From contig NC_091120.1 of NCBI RefSeq assembly GCF_040183065.1, positions 14,500,708 through 14,564,707 on the forward strand: 64,000 nucleotides of DNA, written 5' to 3'. Under the pieces are notes generated by a model. The model saw only the letters and a program-made list of their open reading frames with translations. It was not told the DNA's origin and searched no databases. Origin of the DNA: Periplaneta americana (taxonomy: Eukaryota > Arthropoda > Insecta > Blattodea > Blattidae). The position numbers and the translations under genes were made by a program. Shown here one piece after another: positions 22,743 through 33,397 of this stretch. Each line of letters opens with the position of its first letter. Positions within the stretch are counted from its first letter, which is position 1.

Positions 22743-23654
22743 CAGGCTTCGAGACTTTGGACCCGATACAATAAGTTTACTGTGCATGTACTATAGGTTG
22801 TTGACTCGCTGCAGGTAGATAGAGATGTGTTGAGGTAACAACGTTGCTGTTTAGAGTAGAGTACGGTAGTATGGGGAAACACATACATATGTACATTCTG
22901 AAAGTAAATATACATTACACAATGATAATGTCAAAAGGATGTGAAAAACATTTATTCTCCTGTCTTTTATATGCCTTTGTGTTTAATTATACACAGTGTT
23001 AATGGTGGAAATAAGCATGTAGCAATTTTAATTTTTTCATTTATCCTATTGTTCGTCTTTAGGAAGTGCAGTTACAGTACCTAATTGCAATGTACCTACT
23101 ACAAGATACATTCTCAGTGTCTCAAACGTAAAAATCTTTTTCGGTTATCTGCCAAAGTTTGTGCTGTAGAATGCTGCGCTCTACGTCACATGACGTGATA
23201 GGAGCAAAACGAAAAAACCTAACATCATTGCAGTCTCTAAGATACAGTCCTTTATTCTCGGGTGACTCTATGTCCACTAATTTACTGTTTATATTACACA
23301 ATGCTCCATATCCGTTATTTTTACATATAATTGGTTTGCACTTCTGTTTTAAACGTTCAGTAACCGATGTACTTTGTGTCTCATTAATTCTCTGCATCAT
23401 TTTCTAAATTAATTCGAGGGTTTCCGGCATCTCCTGCTCTGACTTTTCTAACCGTGTAATAGTTTCAGACACAGTTTGTATGACAACCAAATTATTCGTC
23501 AGAATCTTCAAATCCAGAGCGTTTTCCTTTGCCTATTTGTTGGCATTCATTCTACAGTACCCCCACCCACTGTACGCTTTACCACTATACTCAGTACGCC
23601 GTTATGCGGATTTCCCACTGAACTGCTCTATTGGGTCCGAAGTCTCGAAGCCTG
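22743..23654 (-). mobile_element. hAT transposon copy 1, internally deleted, 8-bp duplication
   Basis: CAGGCTTCGAGACTTTGGACCC at the left is matched inverted by GGGTCCGAAGTCTCGAAGCCTG at the right (22 bp, one mismatch). The flanks are identical 8-mers CTCATGAG (22735-22742 and 23655-23662) that fit the hAT rule (T at 2, A at 7). The minus strand encodes the C-terminal end of a hAT transposase. A near-identical element lies at 53827-54743. Confidence 0.92.
23115..23400 (-). pseudogene. hAT transposase C-terminal remnant
   Basis: Minus-strand frame of about 92 codons. The stretch FRFAPITSCDVERSILQHK is the hAT C-terminal dimerisation signature (family form, by my recall, similar to APVTSVDVERSFS.YK). 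A Cys/Asn-rich stretch before it (CKNNGYGALCNINSKL) is shared with the copy at 54194-54655. The N-terminal zinc finger and catalytic region are absent, and the start codon is only the first ATG after the break, so it is not a functional transposase. Confidence 0.85.
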
Positions 23655-23662
23655 CTCATGAG

Positions 23663-23939
23663 TGATGCCTTGTTGGTGTCACTTGAGGAGTCCAGACCTG
23701 TCTTCGAACAGTTGACTAAATAACTACAATACTTTCTCTAGTAAGACAGCAAAATAGTACCTACTTCGGTGAAGGAATCGATTAGCATGCTGTTAGCTTT
23801 TTAAAGGGATCTAAATTTAGTAAGAAATTGGATGGGATTCAGTACTGCGATATATCCCTGACATACGTTTATGTATGCAAGGAGATTAGAGTACACGCGT
23901 TACACAAATGCCGGAGAAGTTGCCGAGTACACAGAGTCA
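23663..23939. other. No recognisable feature
   Basis: Short unassigned segment between the hAT copy and a LINE. Confidence 0.4.
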
Positions 23940-24745
23940 TTCATTCACTCAGTGTTCTGCCCAAGGGCAGGCCTTTCACTGCGAACCCAGCTTTCTCCAA
24001 TCTTTCTTATTTTCTGCCTCTTTGTCTCCTCATATGATCCATATATTTTAATGTCGTCTATCATTTGATATCTTCTTCTACCCCCAACTCTTCTCACGTT
24101 CATCATTCCTTCTAATGCATCCTTCAGTAGGCAGTTTCTTCTCAGCCAGTGACCCAACCAATTCCTTTTCCTCTTCCTGATCAGTTTCAGCATCAGTCTT
24201 TCTTCACTCACTCTTTCCAACACAGCTTCATTTTTTATTCTGTCTGTCCACTTCACACTCTCCATTCTTCTCCATATCCACATTTCAAATCCTTCTAGTC
24301 GCTTCTCTTTACTTCGTCGTAATGGCAATATTTCTGCCCCATACAATGCCACACTCCATACAAAGCACTTTACTAGTCTCTTCCTTAGTTATTTTTCCAG
24401 AGATTCGCAGAAAATGCTCTTTTCTCTATTAAAAGCTTCCTATGCCATTGCTATCCTCCTTTTGACTTCTCGACAGCAGCTCATGTTACTGCTTATAGTA
24501 CACCCCAAGTATTTGAAGCTGTCCACTTGCTCTACTGCCTCATTTAGAATTCGCAAGTTTATCTTCTGTATTTTTCTTACTATGACCATGCTCTTCGTCT
24601 TGTTTGCATTTATCTTCATCCCATACTGCTCACAGCTGTCATTTAGCTCCAGTAGCATATCCTTTAGTATCATTTCCTCTTCTAACAACGCCATATCATC
24701 AGCAAATCTTATGCACTTTATTCTTCCTCCTAGTATCACTACTAC
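23940..24745 (-). mobile_element. RTE-like family B LINE, RT to 3' end
   Basis: Minus-strand frames at 24440-24739 and 23945-24352. The first reads IKCIRFADDMALLEEEM (intact ADD of the RT active site), then MKINANKTKSMVI and VDSFKYLGCTISSNM. The second reads EKRLEGFEMWIWRRM, KRNWLGHWLRRNCLL and RRRYQMIDDIKIYGSYEET, ending PALGQNTE. The order is the same as in family A (palm end, thumb, WLGH block, basic block), but the sequence is clearly different. The tail on the minus strand is GTGAATGAATGA, matching the long GAAT tail of the copy at 46424. A frameshift lies near 24380. Confidence 0.88.
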
Positions 24746-24949
24746 TAATTAATTACAATAATTGCACAATTAATTACTATAAGTAAAATGTTTACAATAA
24801 ATTAAACATGTTCGAAATTATAGAAAGATAAGCAATGATAAATGAGTTTAAAGTAAGTGTTGTTATAACCTCAAATGTTCAGTTGTTTTTATTCCAAGGA
24901 GCCTTCTATTCTTATGATCTCTGCTTCGATTCGACTGTTTCTCTGGATC

Positions 24950-24993
<44 letters not shown>

Positions 24994-25375
24994 ATCTCGA
25001 CTGTTTAGTTGTTAAAAATTACAATTGTTCGTATTGGAATTATCTTGCCGATTACAATTCGTGATAATAGTTAGCCTCAGATAATTTAATTTCGCTTTTA
25101 AACTCATGTTTGCTGTCATGACGACAGATATTCGTTAAATTACCGGAAAACTATCAGCACTCGTTGTATTATAGAAGATAATATTATGACTCGCAACATA
25201 GTAAACCAAGTGAGTTATTACGAAAACATGAAACATACAATGAGAAAGTATGTGTCGCTTTCGTGAGACATATGTAGCGTCTGTTATTTAATGTGAGAAG
25301 CTTAGAACATGGAATTGACTTGTTTCGTCAGAATAATGGTTCTTAATTTTTCTATATACACTTTTAACACTTAAC
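24746..25375. other. No gene seen; (ATT)n at 24951-24991
   Basis: One ATT microsatellite. No supported gene. Confidence 0.45.
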
Positions 25376-25539
25376 ACTGATTAAATCGCAAACTTCTTTG
25401 CCTTGTTAATATTTAGGATTACCTTGCTTGACCAGTTTCGAAGTCTTGTGCTTCATTGTCCAAAGCCTAGTCTTCGAAAACAGTCAAGCAAGGTAAATTA
25501 TAAATATTAACACGGTAAGAAATTTGCAATTTAATCAGT
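25376..25539. repeat. Large hairpin, arms about 70 bp
   Basis: ACTGATTAAATCGCAAACTT ... TTAATATTTAGGATTACCTTGCTTGAC at 25376-25432 pairs with GTCAAGCAAGGTAAATTATAAATATTAACA ... AAATTTGCAATTTAATCAGT at 25482-25539. The pairing continues inward through CTTCGAA. The loop is about 25 bp. A foldback of this size is probably a MITE remnant. No duplication at the borders was identified. Confidence 0.85.
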
Positions 25540-26026
25540 GGAATTGTGAAATACAGGGAAGCAAACTGTTCCACCATTAGTTACTGTGCCGCGTCGAGTC
25601 TCGAACCCAAGGAGAGGAGAAGCAAGTGAAGATGAGTAAAAATGGCTATGTAATGTATTCCAAATAATTATCCCTGAAGCAAAGACTTTGACTAGCTTAG
25701 TACATGCGATTACAAAATATAAAATTAAAATGACTAATGCGTTTATTCAGCGAATAAAGACGAGTATTTTCCCCGAGCCAAAAATTTTTACTTTCCCTTT
25801 CACCCAAGTGTGTTAGTGAAATCAGGATAGAATCAGTGAAATGTGTCGTAGTTCCAGTGCAGTGAGTGAGTTGACAGCGAAATGAGTGTCGTGTTGAAAG
25901 GTACTTGTGCAGATATGAACATATCATACTCGTGGGTTTTAGTTCGATCTCAGTTTTAAGATACAAATTAGATTTATTTTAAATGTTATTTTAAGTGATC
26001 GTTTCATTTAATTTAGTATATTCCCA

Positions 26027-26076
<50 letters not shown>

Positions 26077-26099
26077 TTATTGTTAGTATTAATTATTAG
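25540..26099. other. No gene seen; (ATT)n at 26031-26073
   Basis: AT-rich, with an ATT microsatellite. No supported gene. Confidence 0.4.
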
Positions 26100-26220
26100 T
26101 ATTATTATTAATTGTATTCTTAATTAATAAGTTTATTATTGTCATTATTGAGTGTAATTAGTTACCACTGCCACCGGGTATATACCCATTGCAGTGTGAA
26201 TAAATACATACATACACAAA
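26100..26220 (+). mobile_element. Possible LINE 3' end with (ATAC)n tail
   Basis: TACCACTGCCACCGGGTATA ... GCAGTGTGAATAAATACATACATACAC ends in a short tandem tail. The similar CACTGGAACTATACTGATTTGCAGTGTGAATACATACAC appears reversed at 46184-46225, beside an ATGT microsatellite. Two copies with the same 3' edge and a tandem tail suggest a LINE (CR1-like) 3' terminus, without any coding part to prove it. Confidence 0.4.
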
Positions 26221-26402
26221 AAAAAAGAAATCAGTAATGAAAGGGAAAAATATTCCCTGGAATGATTACTTCACAAACGTATCTGTAGTGTTGGCCTTGA
26301 TTTCTCGCAACGTTGCGGCACGGTTTTAGATAATTACCTGAATTCTAGAGTCATTCTGAACTGAATTAAATTCATTAATATTTCATTTTCTGTTAATACA
26401 TA

Positions 26403-27525
26403 GGTTGGATAAAAAGTAATGGCAACACTGCTGTCACGTGACGATGGTGCGTTCGAGAGCTGCCAACTGTGTGGACATGAACAATGACTATTAGATGAGT
26501 TAGTGCAACCAGCGGCGACAGTACTCTGTCAATCTACTGCAGTGTGTAGAACGTTGACTTTCATAGGGATAGTGCGAGCGCCCTAAGACCACGTTTACAA
26601 AACTAGAGCAACGTTCCTGGATCAAAATTGAAGTGACACGAGGTCGTAGTGCACAAGAATGTTTTCAGGGACTGCATGAAGCGTATGCCGATGCAGCGTT
26701 GCCATATCGCACAGTGGCACGATGGGTTAAAGCGTTCCGGGAAGGCAGGGATGCCGTTCAGGACAACCTCCGTACAGGACGACCCCGCGTGGAGGACAAC
26801 ACAGTTCAACTCCTTGCTTCCCTGTTGGATGCTGATCGCTGATGGACTGCGCGTGAGTTAGCAGCGGAAGTCTGAGTATGTCACAAAACTGTGCTCCACA
26901 TTCTGCAAGACATTCTGGGTTACCGAGGTTTAACAATGGCACCGCTATTCAGTCGCACAGGCCTTGTTGGACCGGTACCAAAGGAAATATGACGACTTTC
27001 TTGGGCAAATCGTCGTTATGGACGAAACCTGGGCTCGCTCATACGAACCAACCAAGCTTGAAACGTCAATCAAATGAATGGAAGCATCCAGGTTCTTCTC
27101 GTCCGAAGAAAGTGCGCGCTACACAAAGTGCTGTGAAGGAGAAATTCATTGTGGCGTATGACATTGATGGGGTAATACTGCAACACGCTGTACCTCCAAG
27201 GCAGACGGCAAACGCGGACTACTGGAACATCCACTGTACTCACTCGATATGATCCATGCGATTACGATCTTTTCACCAAAGTGAAAGAACCACTGCGAGG
27301 GACCCGGTACAATACCAGAGATGAACTTATCCCTGCTTTAGGGCGGTCAGTACGGAACATCAACAAAGATGGACGCGCTGATTGTGTACGACGCCTTCCA
27401 AACATTTGGCAAAAGGTAATAAATAAGGGGGGGGCGACTATATAGAAGGTACGTAAATGTTGTACCCCTGTGAATAAAGCCATGTCAGAAATATCGAACT
27501 GTTGCCATTACTTTTTATCCTACCC
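26403..27525 (+). mobile_element. mariner element, near full length, inactive
   Basis: Terminal inverted repeats of about 25 bp (GGTTGGATAAAAAGTAATGG on the left, the complement of CCATTACTTTTTATCCTACCC on the right) are flanked by TA at 26401-26402 and 27526-27527. The inside is a single mariner-type transposase reading frame on the plus strand, broken by several frameshifts and a deletion. Length about 1.12 kb against the usual about 1.3 kb. Confidence 0.93.
26590..27460 (+). pseudogene. mariner transposase pseudogene
   Basis: In order: the helix-turn-helix region AYADAALPYRTVARWVKAF with GRPRVEDNTVQLLASLLDAD; after a stop, CHKTVLHILQDILGY; after a frameshift, VVMDETWARSYEP (first catalytic Asp) and QSNEWKHPGS; then VAYDIDGVILQHAVPPRQTA. 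The block that should follow, containing the second catalytic Asp (HDNARSH in the family), is missing: the text jumps to LEHPLYSLDM, and the third Asp lies beyond another one-base shift (CDYDLF-like), followed by RNINKDGRADCVRRLPNIWQ. With the second Asp deleted it cannot be catalytic, even ignoring frameshifts. Confidence 0.92.
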
Positions 27526-27527
27526 TA

Positions 27528-27985
27528 GTAGTTGTAACTAAGGTTTTGTAAGTTAAATACTGACAATGAGTCTAGCGGACGGAAAATCGATTCCTGAAAT
27601 TATGATTTGCCACTCTCTTATAAAACTAAGTGTGTACCTTGCCCTACATTAGTGCAGCACATAGAGACTAGCATACCAAATGATCAATGCTTGATTTTGC
27701 TGACGTTTGCATAAATTCTCACCAACATGAACGGCAGGCTAGAAAACCTTGTTCTAGGTTAATAAACGGAACTGCTATAACATGCAAGTGGGTCGCCTTC
27801 TCGTGTGTAAAGCACGCAAATGTGAATTACAGTATATTTTGAAGTTTCATGGACAAGAATTACTAGAAAAGATTTGTGATACTTCTTACGTACATCTTTG
27901 AATACTTGCTTCATTATTTTTTTCACTTAGAGTGTTTTCAAGTTTTAAAAAACAAATATTCATTTCACCGTACGTAATTCGTCGC
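27528..27985. other. No recognisable feature
   Basis: Unassigned sequence between the mariner and a LINE fragment. Confidence 0.4.
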
Positions 27986-28394
27986 CCTCCAGGTTAACGG
28001 AGAGGGTTTGGAAATGAACGGGTTACATCAGCTTCTTGTTTATGCGGATGACGTGAATATGTTAGGAGAAAATCCACAAACGATTAGGGAAAACACGGGA
28101 ATTTTACTTGAAGCAAGTAAAGAGATAGGTTTGGAAGTAAATCCCGAAAAGGCAAAGTGTATGATTATGTCTCGTGACCAGAATATTGTACCAAATGGAA
28201 ATATAAAAATTGGAAATTTATCCTTTGAAGAGGTGGAAAAATTCAAATATCTTGGAGCAACAATAACAAATATAAATGATACTCGGGAGGGAATTAAACG
28301 CAGAATAAATATGGGAAATGCATGTTATTATTCGGTTGAGAAGCTTTTATCATCCAGTCTGCTCTCATAAAAGCTAAAAGTTAGAATTTATAAA
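27986..28394 (+). mobile_element. RTE-like family A LINE, internal RT fragment
   Basis: Plus-strand frame 28008-28370 covers the RT active site ([17 protein letters not shown], intact YADD) to [17 protein letters not shown]. Both ends are cut: the 5' side begins at the text equivalent to AGGATAACGGAGAGGG, and the 3' side stops in KVRIYK at 28394, exactly where an unrelated hairpin begins. No tail or duplication is visible. Confidence 0.88.
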
Positions 28395-28501
28395 CGTGAT
28401 TCCAAAAAATCGATTTAGAGATACGTCGGTTTTGAATACATCCATATGTAGTTTACGTATCAGAACCGGCGTATCTCTAAAATCGATTTTTTGGAGTTAC
28501 G
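28395..28501. repeat. 44-bp inverted repeat hairpin
   Basis: CGTGATTCCAAAAAATCGAT ... GTCGGTTTTGAATA (28395-28438) pairs with TATCAGAACCGGCG ... ATCGATTTTTTGGAGTTACG (28458-28501). About six mismatches or one-base gaps over 44 bp, with a 19-base loop. It sits at the broken 3' edge of a LINE fragment. Confidence 0.85.
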
Positions 28502-28800
28502 CCTCTTCGTCTGGAAGGCGATGAGTTTTCCATCTTGCACTAACGCTTTCTGATGGATTCTCGTCACACACTTCAATGGTACAATATCGTCATACTTCAA
28601 GACATTAGTTTTAAGATTTCGACATAAATTCACGCTTACAGCACCCCAGACACCGCAAAGTGGCTCTGGGTACACCACCCACCTGTACGACTGCGCGTAG
28701 TGATTTCTCATTCTCCTGTTTGTATTAGATGAATTCTGTTCATATTCAGTATGAATGAATTTAACCGAGACTGATGGGCCTGAAATATAATAATGTTAGT
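28502..28800. other. No recognisable feature
   Basis: About 300 bp. An 83-codon minus-strand frame shows no known domain. Confidence 0.35.
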
Positions 28801-29001
28801 AGCCACCGGCGTAGCTCAGGCGATAGCGCGTTTGCTTGTTGATCCGGAATTAAGCTCGGGCGTGGGTTCGATTCCCGATTGGGCTGATTACCTGGTTCGC
28901 TTTTTCCAAGGTTTTCCCCAACAGTAAGGCGAATGTCAGGCAATCTATGGCGAAACACCATCGACGTTAAATACCCCCCGTAGTTGATACAACCTCGTTA
29001 A
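28801..29001 (+). mobile_element. SINE type 3, second copy
   Basis: Head with box A GTAGCTCAGGCGATAGCGCG and box B GGGTTCGATTCCC; centre CCTGGTTCGCTTTTTCCAAG and TTTTCCCCAACAGTAAGGCG; end GTTGATACAACCTCGTTAAATG. Shorter in the middle than the 20325 copy. Confidence 0.88.
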
Positions 29002-29007
29002 ATGCTT

Positions 29008-30257
29008 ATTACTTATTTATGGCTTTTAAGGACCCCGAAGGTTCATTGCCCTCCTCATATAAGCCCGCCATTGGTCTCTATCCTAAGCAAGATTAATCCA
29101 GTCTCTACCTTATATCCCATCTTGCTCAAATCCATTTTAATATTATCATTCCATCTACGTCTCGGCCTCTCCAAAGGACTTATTCCCTCCCTCCCAACTA
29201 ACACTCTATATGCATTCCTGGATTCGCCCATACGTGCTACGTGCTCTGCTCATTTCAAACGTCTGGATTTAATTATGTCAGGCGAAGAATAAAATGCATA
29301 CAGTTCAGCGTTATGTAACTTTCTCCATTCTCCTGTAACTTCATCCATCTTAGCCGCACATATTTTCCTAAGCACCTTATTCTCAAACACCCATAACTTA
29401 TGTTCCTCTCTCAAAGTGAGAGTCCAAGTTTCACAACCATAAAGAACAACCGGTATTATAAATTCTAACTTTCAGATTTTTTGACAGCAGACTGGATGAT
29501 AAAAGCTTCTCAACCGAATAATAACATGCATTTCCCATATTTATTCTGTGTTTAATTTCCTTCCGAGTATCATTTATATTTGTTACTGTTGTTCCAAGAT
29601 ATTTGAATTTTTCCATCTCTTCAAAGGATAAATCTCCAATTTTTATATTTCAATTTTGTACAATGTTCAGGTAACGAGACATAATCATATACTTTGTATT
29701 TTCAGGATTTACTTCCAAACCTATCTCTCCATTGCTTCCAGTAAAATTCCCGTGTTTTCCCTAATAGTTTGTGTATTTTCTCCTAACATATTCACGTCAT
29801 CCGCATAAACAAGCAGCTGATGTAACCCGTTCAATTCCAAACCCTCTCCGTTATCCTGGACTTTCCTAATGGCATACTCTAGAGCAAAGTTAAAAAGTAA
29901 AGGTGATAGTGCATCTCCTTGCTTTAGCCCAAAGTGAATTGGAAACGCATCTGACAGAAACTAGCCTATACGGACTCTTCTGTAAGTTTCACTGAGAAAC
30001 ATTTTAATTAATCGAACTAGTTTCTTGGGAATACCAAATTGAATAAGAATATTATATAAAACTTCTCTCTTAACCGAGTCATATGCCTTTTTGAAATCTA
30101 TGAATAACTGATGTACTGTACCCATTTTTTCTCCAATATCTGTCGAATAGCAAAAAATCTGATGAATAGTCGATCTATTATGCCCAAAACCACACTGATG
30201 ATCCCCAATAATTTCATGTACATATTGAGTTAATTTTCTCAATAGAATATTAGTAGT
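29008..30257 (-). mobile_element. RTE-like family A LINE, RT to 3' end, minus strand
   Basis: Reading leftward from 30257: [40 protein letters not shown] (motif A), a stop and frameshift near 29960, then the stretch encoding [15 protein letters not shown] at about 29790-29830, the thumb ([20 protein letters not shown]) and the C-terminal blocks down to 29040, ending in AAAAGCCATAAATAAGTAA. Multiple frameshifts. 5'-truncated upstream of [10 protein letters not shown]. The 3' end abuts the SINE type 3 copy. Confidence 0.9.
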
Positions 30258-30389
30258 AGCTGAACTGTAGTATTCTTATACAAGTCAGGTACAATGTGTT
30301 GAAAGGAAAGTTATGAATTTTGCTATTTAAAGAACGGTGGGTGAATGTTACAAATGCCATTATTTATTAAATTAAAATAAAGCACCAAA

Positions 30390-30672
30390 CGAGATGCCTT
30401 TGTGGCAACGCAGTGGACTCGCTTTCGGGATGTCCCGGGTTCAAACCTCGTGGCGGGCAAATCTGACTGAAGCTTTTCATGGTTTGCTTCAGTCAACACA
30501 AAAAATCAAATGCCGGATTAGAAATTTAGATATCATGATTCATCACCGTCTTAATCACCAATATCATAATCATTAATAAAATTGAAATCAGTTAATAGAA
30601 ATTTAGATATCATGATTCATCACCGTCTTAATCACCAATATCATAATCATTAATAAAATTGAAATCAGTTAA
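30390..30672 (+). mobile_element. SINE type 6 with duplicated tail
   Basis: tRNA-like start GATGCCTTTGTGGCAACGCA and box B-like GGGTTCAAACCTC at about 30438, then a body with GACTGAAGCTTTTCATGGTT. The 3' part contains a perfect 77-bp tandem duplication (30519-30595 and 30596-30672). The head folds less well than types 1, 3 and 5, so confidence is lower. Confidence 0.65.
30519..30672. repeat. Perfect 77-bp tandem duplication
   Basis: TAGAAATTTAGATATCATGA ... TTGAAATCAGTTAA occurs twice in direct succession with no difference that I can see, which points to a recent event. Confidence 0.9.
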
Positions 30673-31010
30673 GGGAAGGCATAGGTGAAATTTTGGCAAA
30701 AATGTGACAAAAATGCGATTCTCAAAGACCGAGGACACCAGAATAAAATTATGTGACACGTTTCCTTATTAAGATGAAATAAATGGCAGGAATTTTTTTC
30801 AACGTGATTTTCTTTAATTTTCGACGTGTGGAACCATTTATATATTAATTAATTAAATTGATTAAAATTACAATATCTCCAAAACCATCAAAGATATATA
30901 AAAGAGATTTTGCACAATGTAACTGACATATAAACGTAGCATGTGATAAAAATTTCAGCTCAATAGATTGAAAACTGTAAGATTTAGTAATTTCATCTAT
31001 GCCTTCCCTT
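30671..31010. repeat. Inverted repeat pair about 22 bp, about 300 bp apart
   Basis: AAGGGAAGGCATAGGTGAAA at 30671 and TTTCATCTATGCCTTCCCTT at 30991-31010 are inverted with one mismatch. They may bound a small MITE of about 340 bp. The inside is featureless AT-rich DNA. Confidence 0.55.
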
Positions 31011-31185
31011 AAAAATGAACACAAACTATATGTAATATCTGACAATAGAAACAAAATCACAATACTCCACGGCCTACTGATATACCCAAAGATCCTACAC
31101 ATGAGATAAGACCTAGATGTTACTGGGGGATTATGGTTTTATTTTGGTGGAATACAAATTAATTAAAAAAATGTTTCGCTTTAAA
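31011..31185. other. No recognisable feature
   Basis: AT-rich, nothing recognised. Confidence 0.4.
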
Positions 31186-31189
31186 AACA

Positions 31190-31660
31190 CTTCGATATGT
31201 GAAAAATATATTATATACAATTTAATGCGCAATTTATGCTCTTGTCTGCTACTGCGATGCTATTTTTAAGTTCTGGAGCACAGGGTTTTCAAGGGGCAAG
31301 GCTGTTTAAATGTGGTGAAAAACCAGTAAATTAAAGAAAAAAAGACTTTTCCTTTGCTTTAAATTATTAATCTTTGATATGTGAAAAAAATATTACATAA
31401 AATTTATTGCGCATATATGGCCCTATTATCTGCTGTGACGCCATTTTTAAAGCTTCTGTGCACAGTGTTTTTAAATTACACTAAACTTCAGTTATACTTC
31501 AGTAATTTTAATTTGTTTTTCAATATTTTCCTTTAAAATGCTCTTTGATATGTCAAAAATACATTATGTAAAACTTAATGCGGATTTGTGGACTTTCCAG
31601 CTACTGTGAAAACATTTTTAAAGGTCTGGTGCACAGGGTTTTAAATGACACTGAACTATT
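31190..31660. repeat. Diverged tandem repeat, unit about 178 bp, about 2.7 copies
   Basis: The string GATATGTGAAAAAtATATTA ... TTTAATGCGCAATTTATG ... TTTTTAAG.TCTGG.GCACAGGGTTTT starts at about 31193, 31375 and 31549. Each unit ends with GCACAG(G/T)GTTTT. Divergence looks like roughly a fifth of positions. Satellite-like. Confidence 0.8.
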
Positions 31661-32360
31661 AACACTACATGCATGATATTTGGAACACACATTCTTTAGG
31701 CTATTAGAAAACTTATTTCTGAAATAGAATTTCATTATTTTGTTGCATTTAAAAATACCCCTCCATATTTATATAAAAGTACCTTTAAAATTAATTCTTA
31801 AAATGTAATGGTTTACCTTAAAATTATGAAAACCAATACCAAATTGTGTTACAGACATTTTAAGGAAAGTGTGTTTATCTTCAAAAATGACGGAGATATG
31901 TCTATTTTAGTGAATTATGTATCTTGGTAGTCTTTTTTTTTAATTTAAGCAACCTTTCTTTTTTTCAAAAACTAATCTCGAATTTAAGTTGTTACAGCAA
32001 TGACATTTCTACTTACAAAATTTAAACATTTTCATAAACTAGGAAACAATTTCAAATTATACCATTCTCTCTCCTTAAAGCGTGGATAAATAAACTTAAT
32101 AAAATATTCTCTTTATATTTTTAACGAGTTGCGATAGGTTTACTGTAAGTAATGTGTAGATCACTGTTAATAACTAATTTATTTTCTCTGAGGTTTTTAT
32201 TTTCGTATGATTTAATTGATTTTTTTCAAAAAGATAAAGTATAGGCTATTTTCCTTTAGTAATCTAATAGCTTTTGGGCACATTCAGTTTGCAAAGAAAA
32301 TCATATAGATATCTTCTTTTAGCTAATGTTCTATTTTTTTAAGAGGTTTCTGTTTTGAAA
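31661..32360. other. No recognisable feature
   Basis: Very AT-rich sequence. No supported feature. Confidence 0.4.
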
Positions 32361-32774
32361 CATAATTGGACGGAGTTACGCAATAATAGACCAAGCGACA
32401 ATACGAAAAAAAAGAGATAGGCCTATTTGCACAAATCTGTTGATGGCAAGCTAATTTAACTCGGAAACGATCAAGAATTCGACAGGCCTATCTGCTATTT
32501 ATAAGCAAAAATTCGTTTATTGCATAAAATTAATTAATTTATTTTGCTTTGAAATATTATTAATTCAACTGCTGATCTCTTATCAAAAATTGGTTAACTT
32601 TTTTCGGTATTATTTGTGCTATTTTTTTTTGTAATAGTATGAATGTTATAATACTTCTTGCATAAAATGTTTTATATATATAAAAAAACAGATTTATTTC
32701 AATGAGCAACATCTAGAAACAGGTTTTTGGCGCTTGGTCTCTTATTGCGAAACTCCGTCCAATTCTGAGTCATA
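32361..32774. mobile_element. MITE-like inverted-repeat element
   Basis: CATAATTGGACGGAGTTACGCAATAATAGACCAAGCG (32361-32397, given here only to mark the arm) is matched inverted by 32731-32774 with about three mismatches and an 8-base insertion. The core is about 330 bp of AT-rich DNA with no coding sequence. Target duplication not resolved. Confidence 0.6.
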
Positions 32775-33396
32775 ATGTCTCTGACACAAACGCTTTTGGA
32801 TGCATATTTCTATATTTTTCACTTCGTATTACGTAAAATGTAATGTGGAAATGATTACAGTCGATTTGAAAAACTACTTATGTTTTTTCCATAAATGAGA
32901 ATTTTTCAATGCATAATTTCCGAATGAACTTACTCACTAATAAAAAATAATGTGAATAAAATTCAACCAGTACCGGTACTGTAGAATAATTTGCTTTGCC
33001 GACACATGAACACAATACTACTTCTGTACAGGGAATGCTGAGGACGTGTATTTCTGTAAACATATTGAAATATATATTTTTGTGGTACAACAATATTCCT
33101 TCGTTACACATCACAATGTTGGTAATGTGTCAAAATGCAGAAACTACTAATGTATAGTTCACCAAATATGAAATCTTTCAAGATTGGTCAGTATGTTAAG
33201 TTAAAGAGCGGTCTAACCCACGACATCTGGGAATATACGATGATCCCAAGAACATACTACGTCGCAATATGTGGTTAAAGAATGAAGAATACCAACTTTT
33301 TAACTTGATGTAAATACTTTGCGTTTTAGCAGTTCAAGGTCTGTATTAATCAAAACTGCACTATCACACTCCACTTCAGTTTTTCGTCCTTCGCCT
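32775..33396. other. No recognisable feature
   Basis: A 78-codon minus-strand frame (32878-33114) has no recognisable domain. Confidence 0.4.
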
Positions 33397-33397
33397 A

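Noticed and set aside
24414..24752. 112-codon plus-strand hydrophobic frame, membrane protein candidate
   Set aside because: It is antisense to the family B RT frame with FADD on the minus strand. Hydrophobicity comes from T-rich codons.
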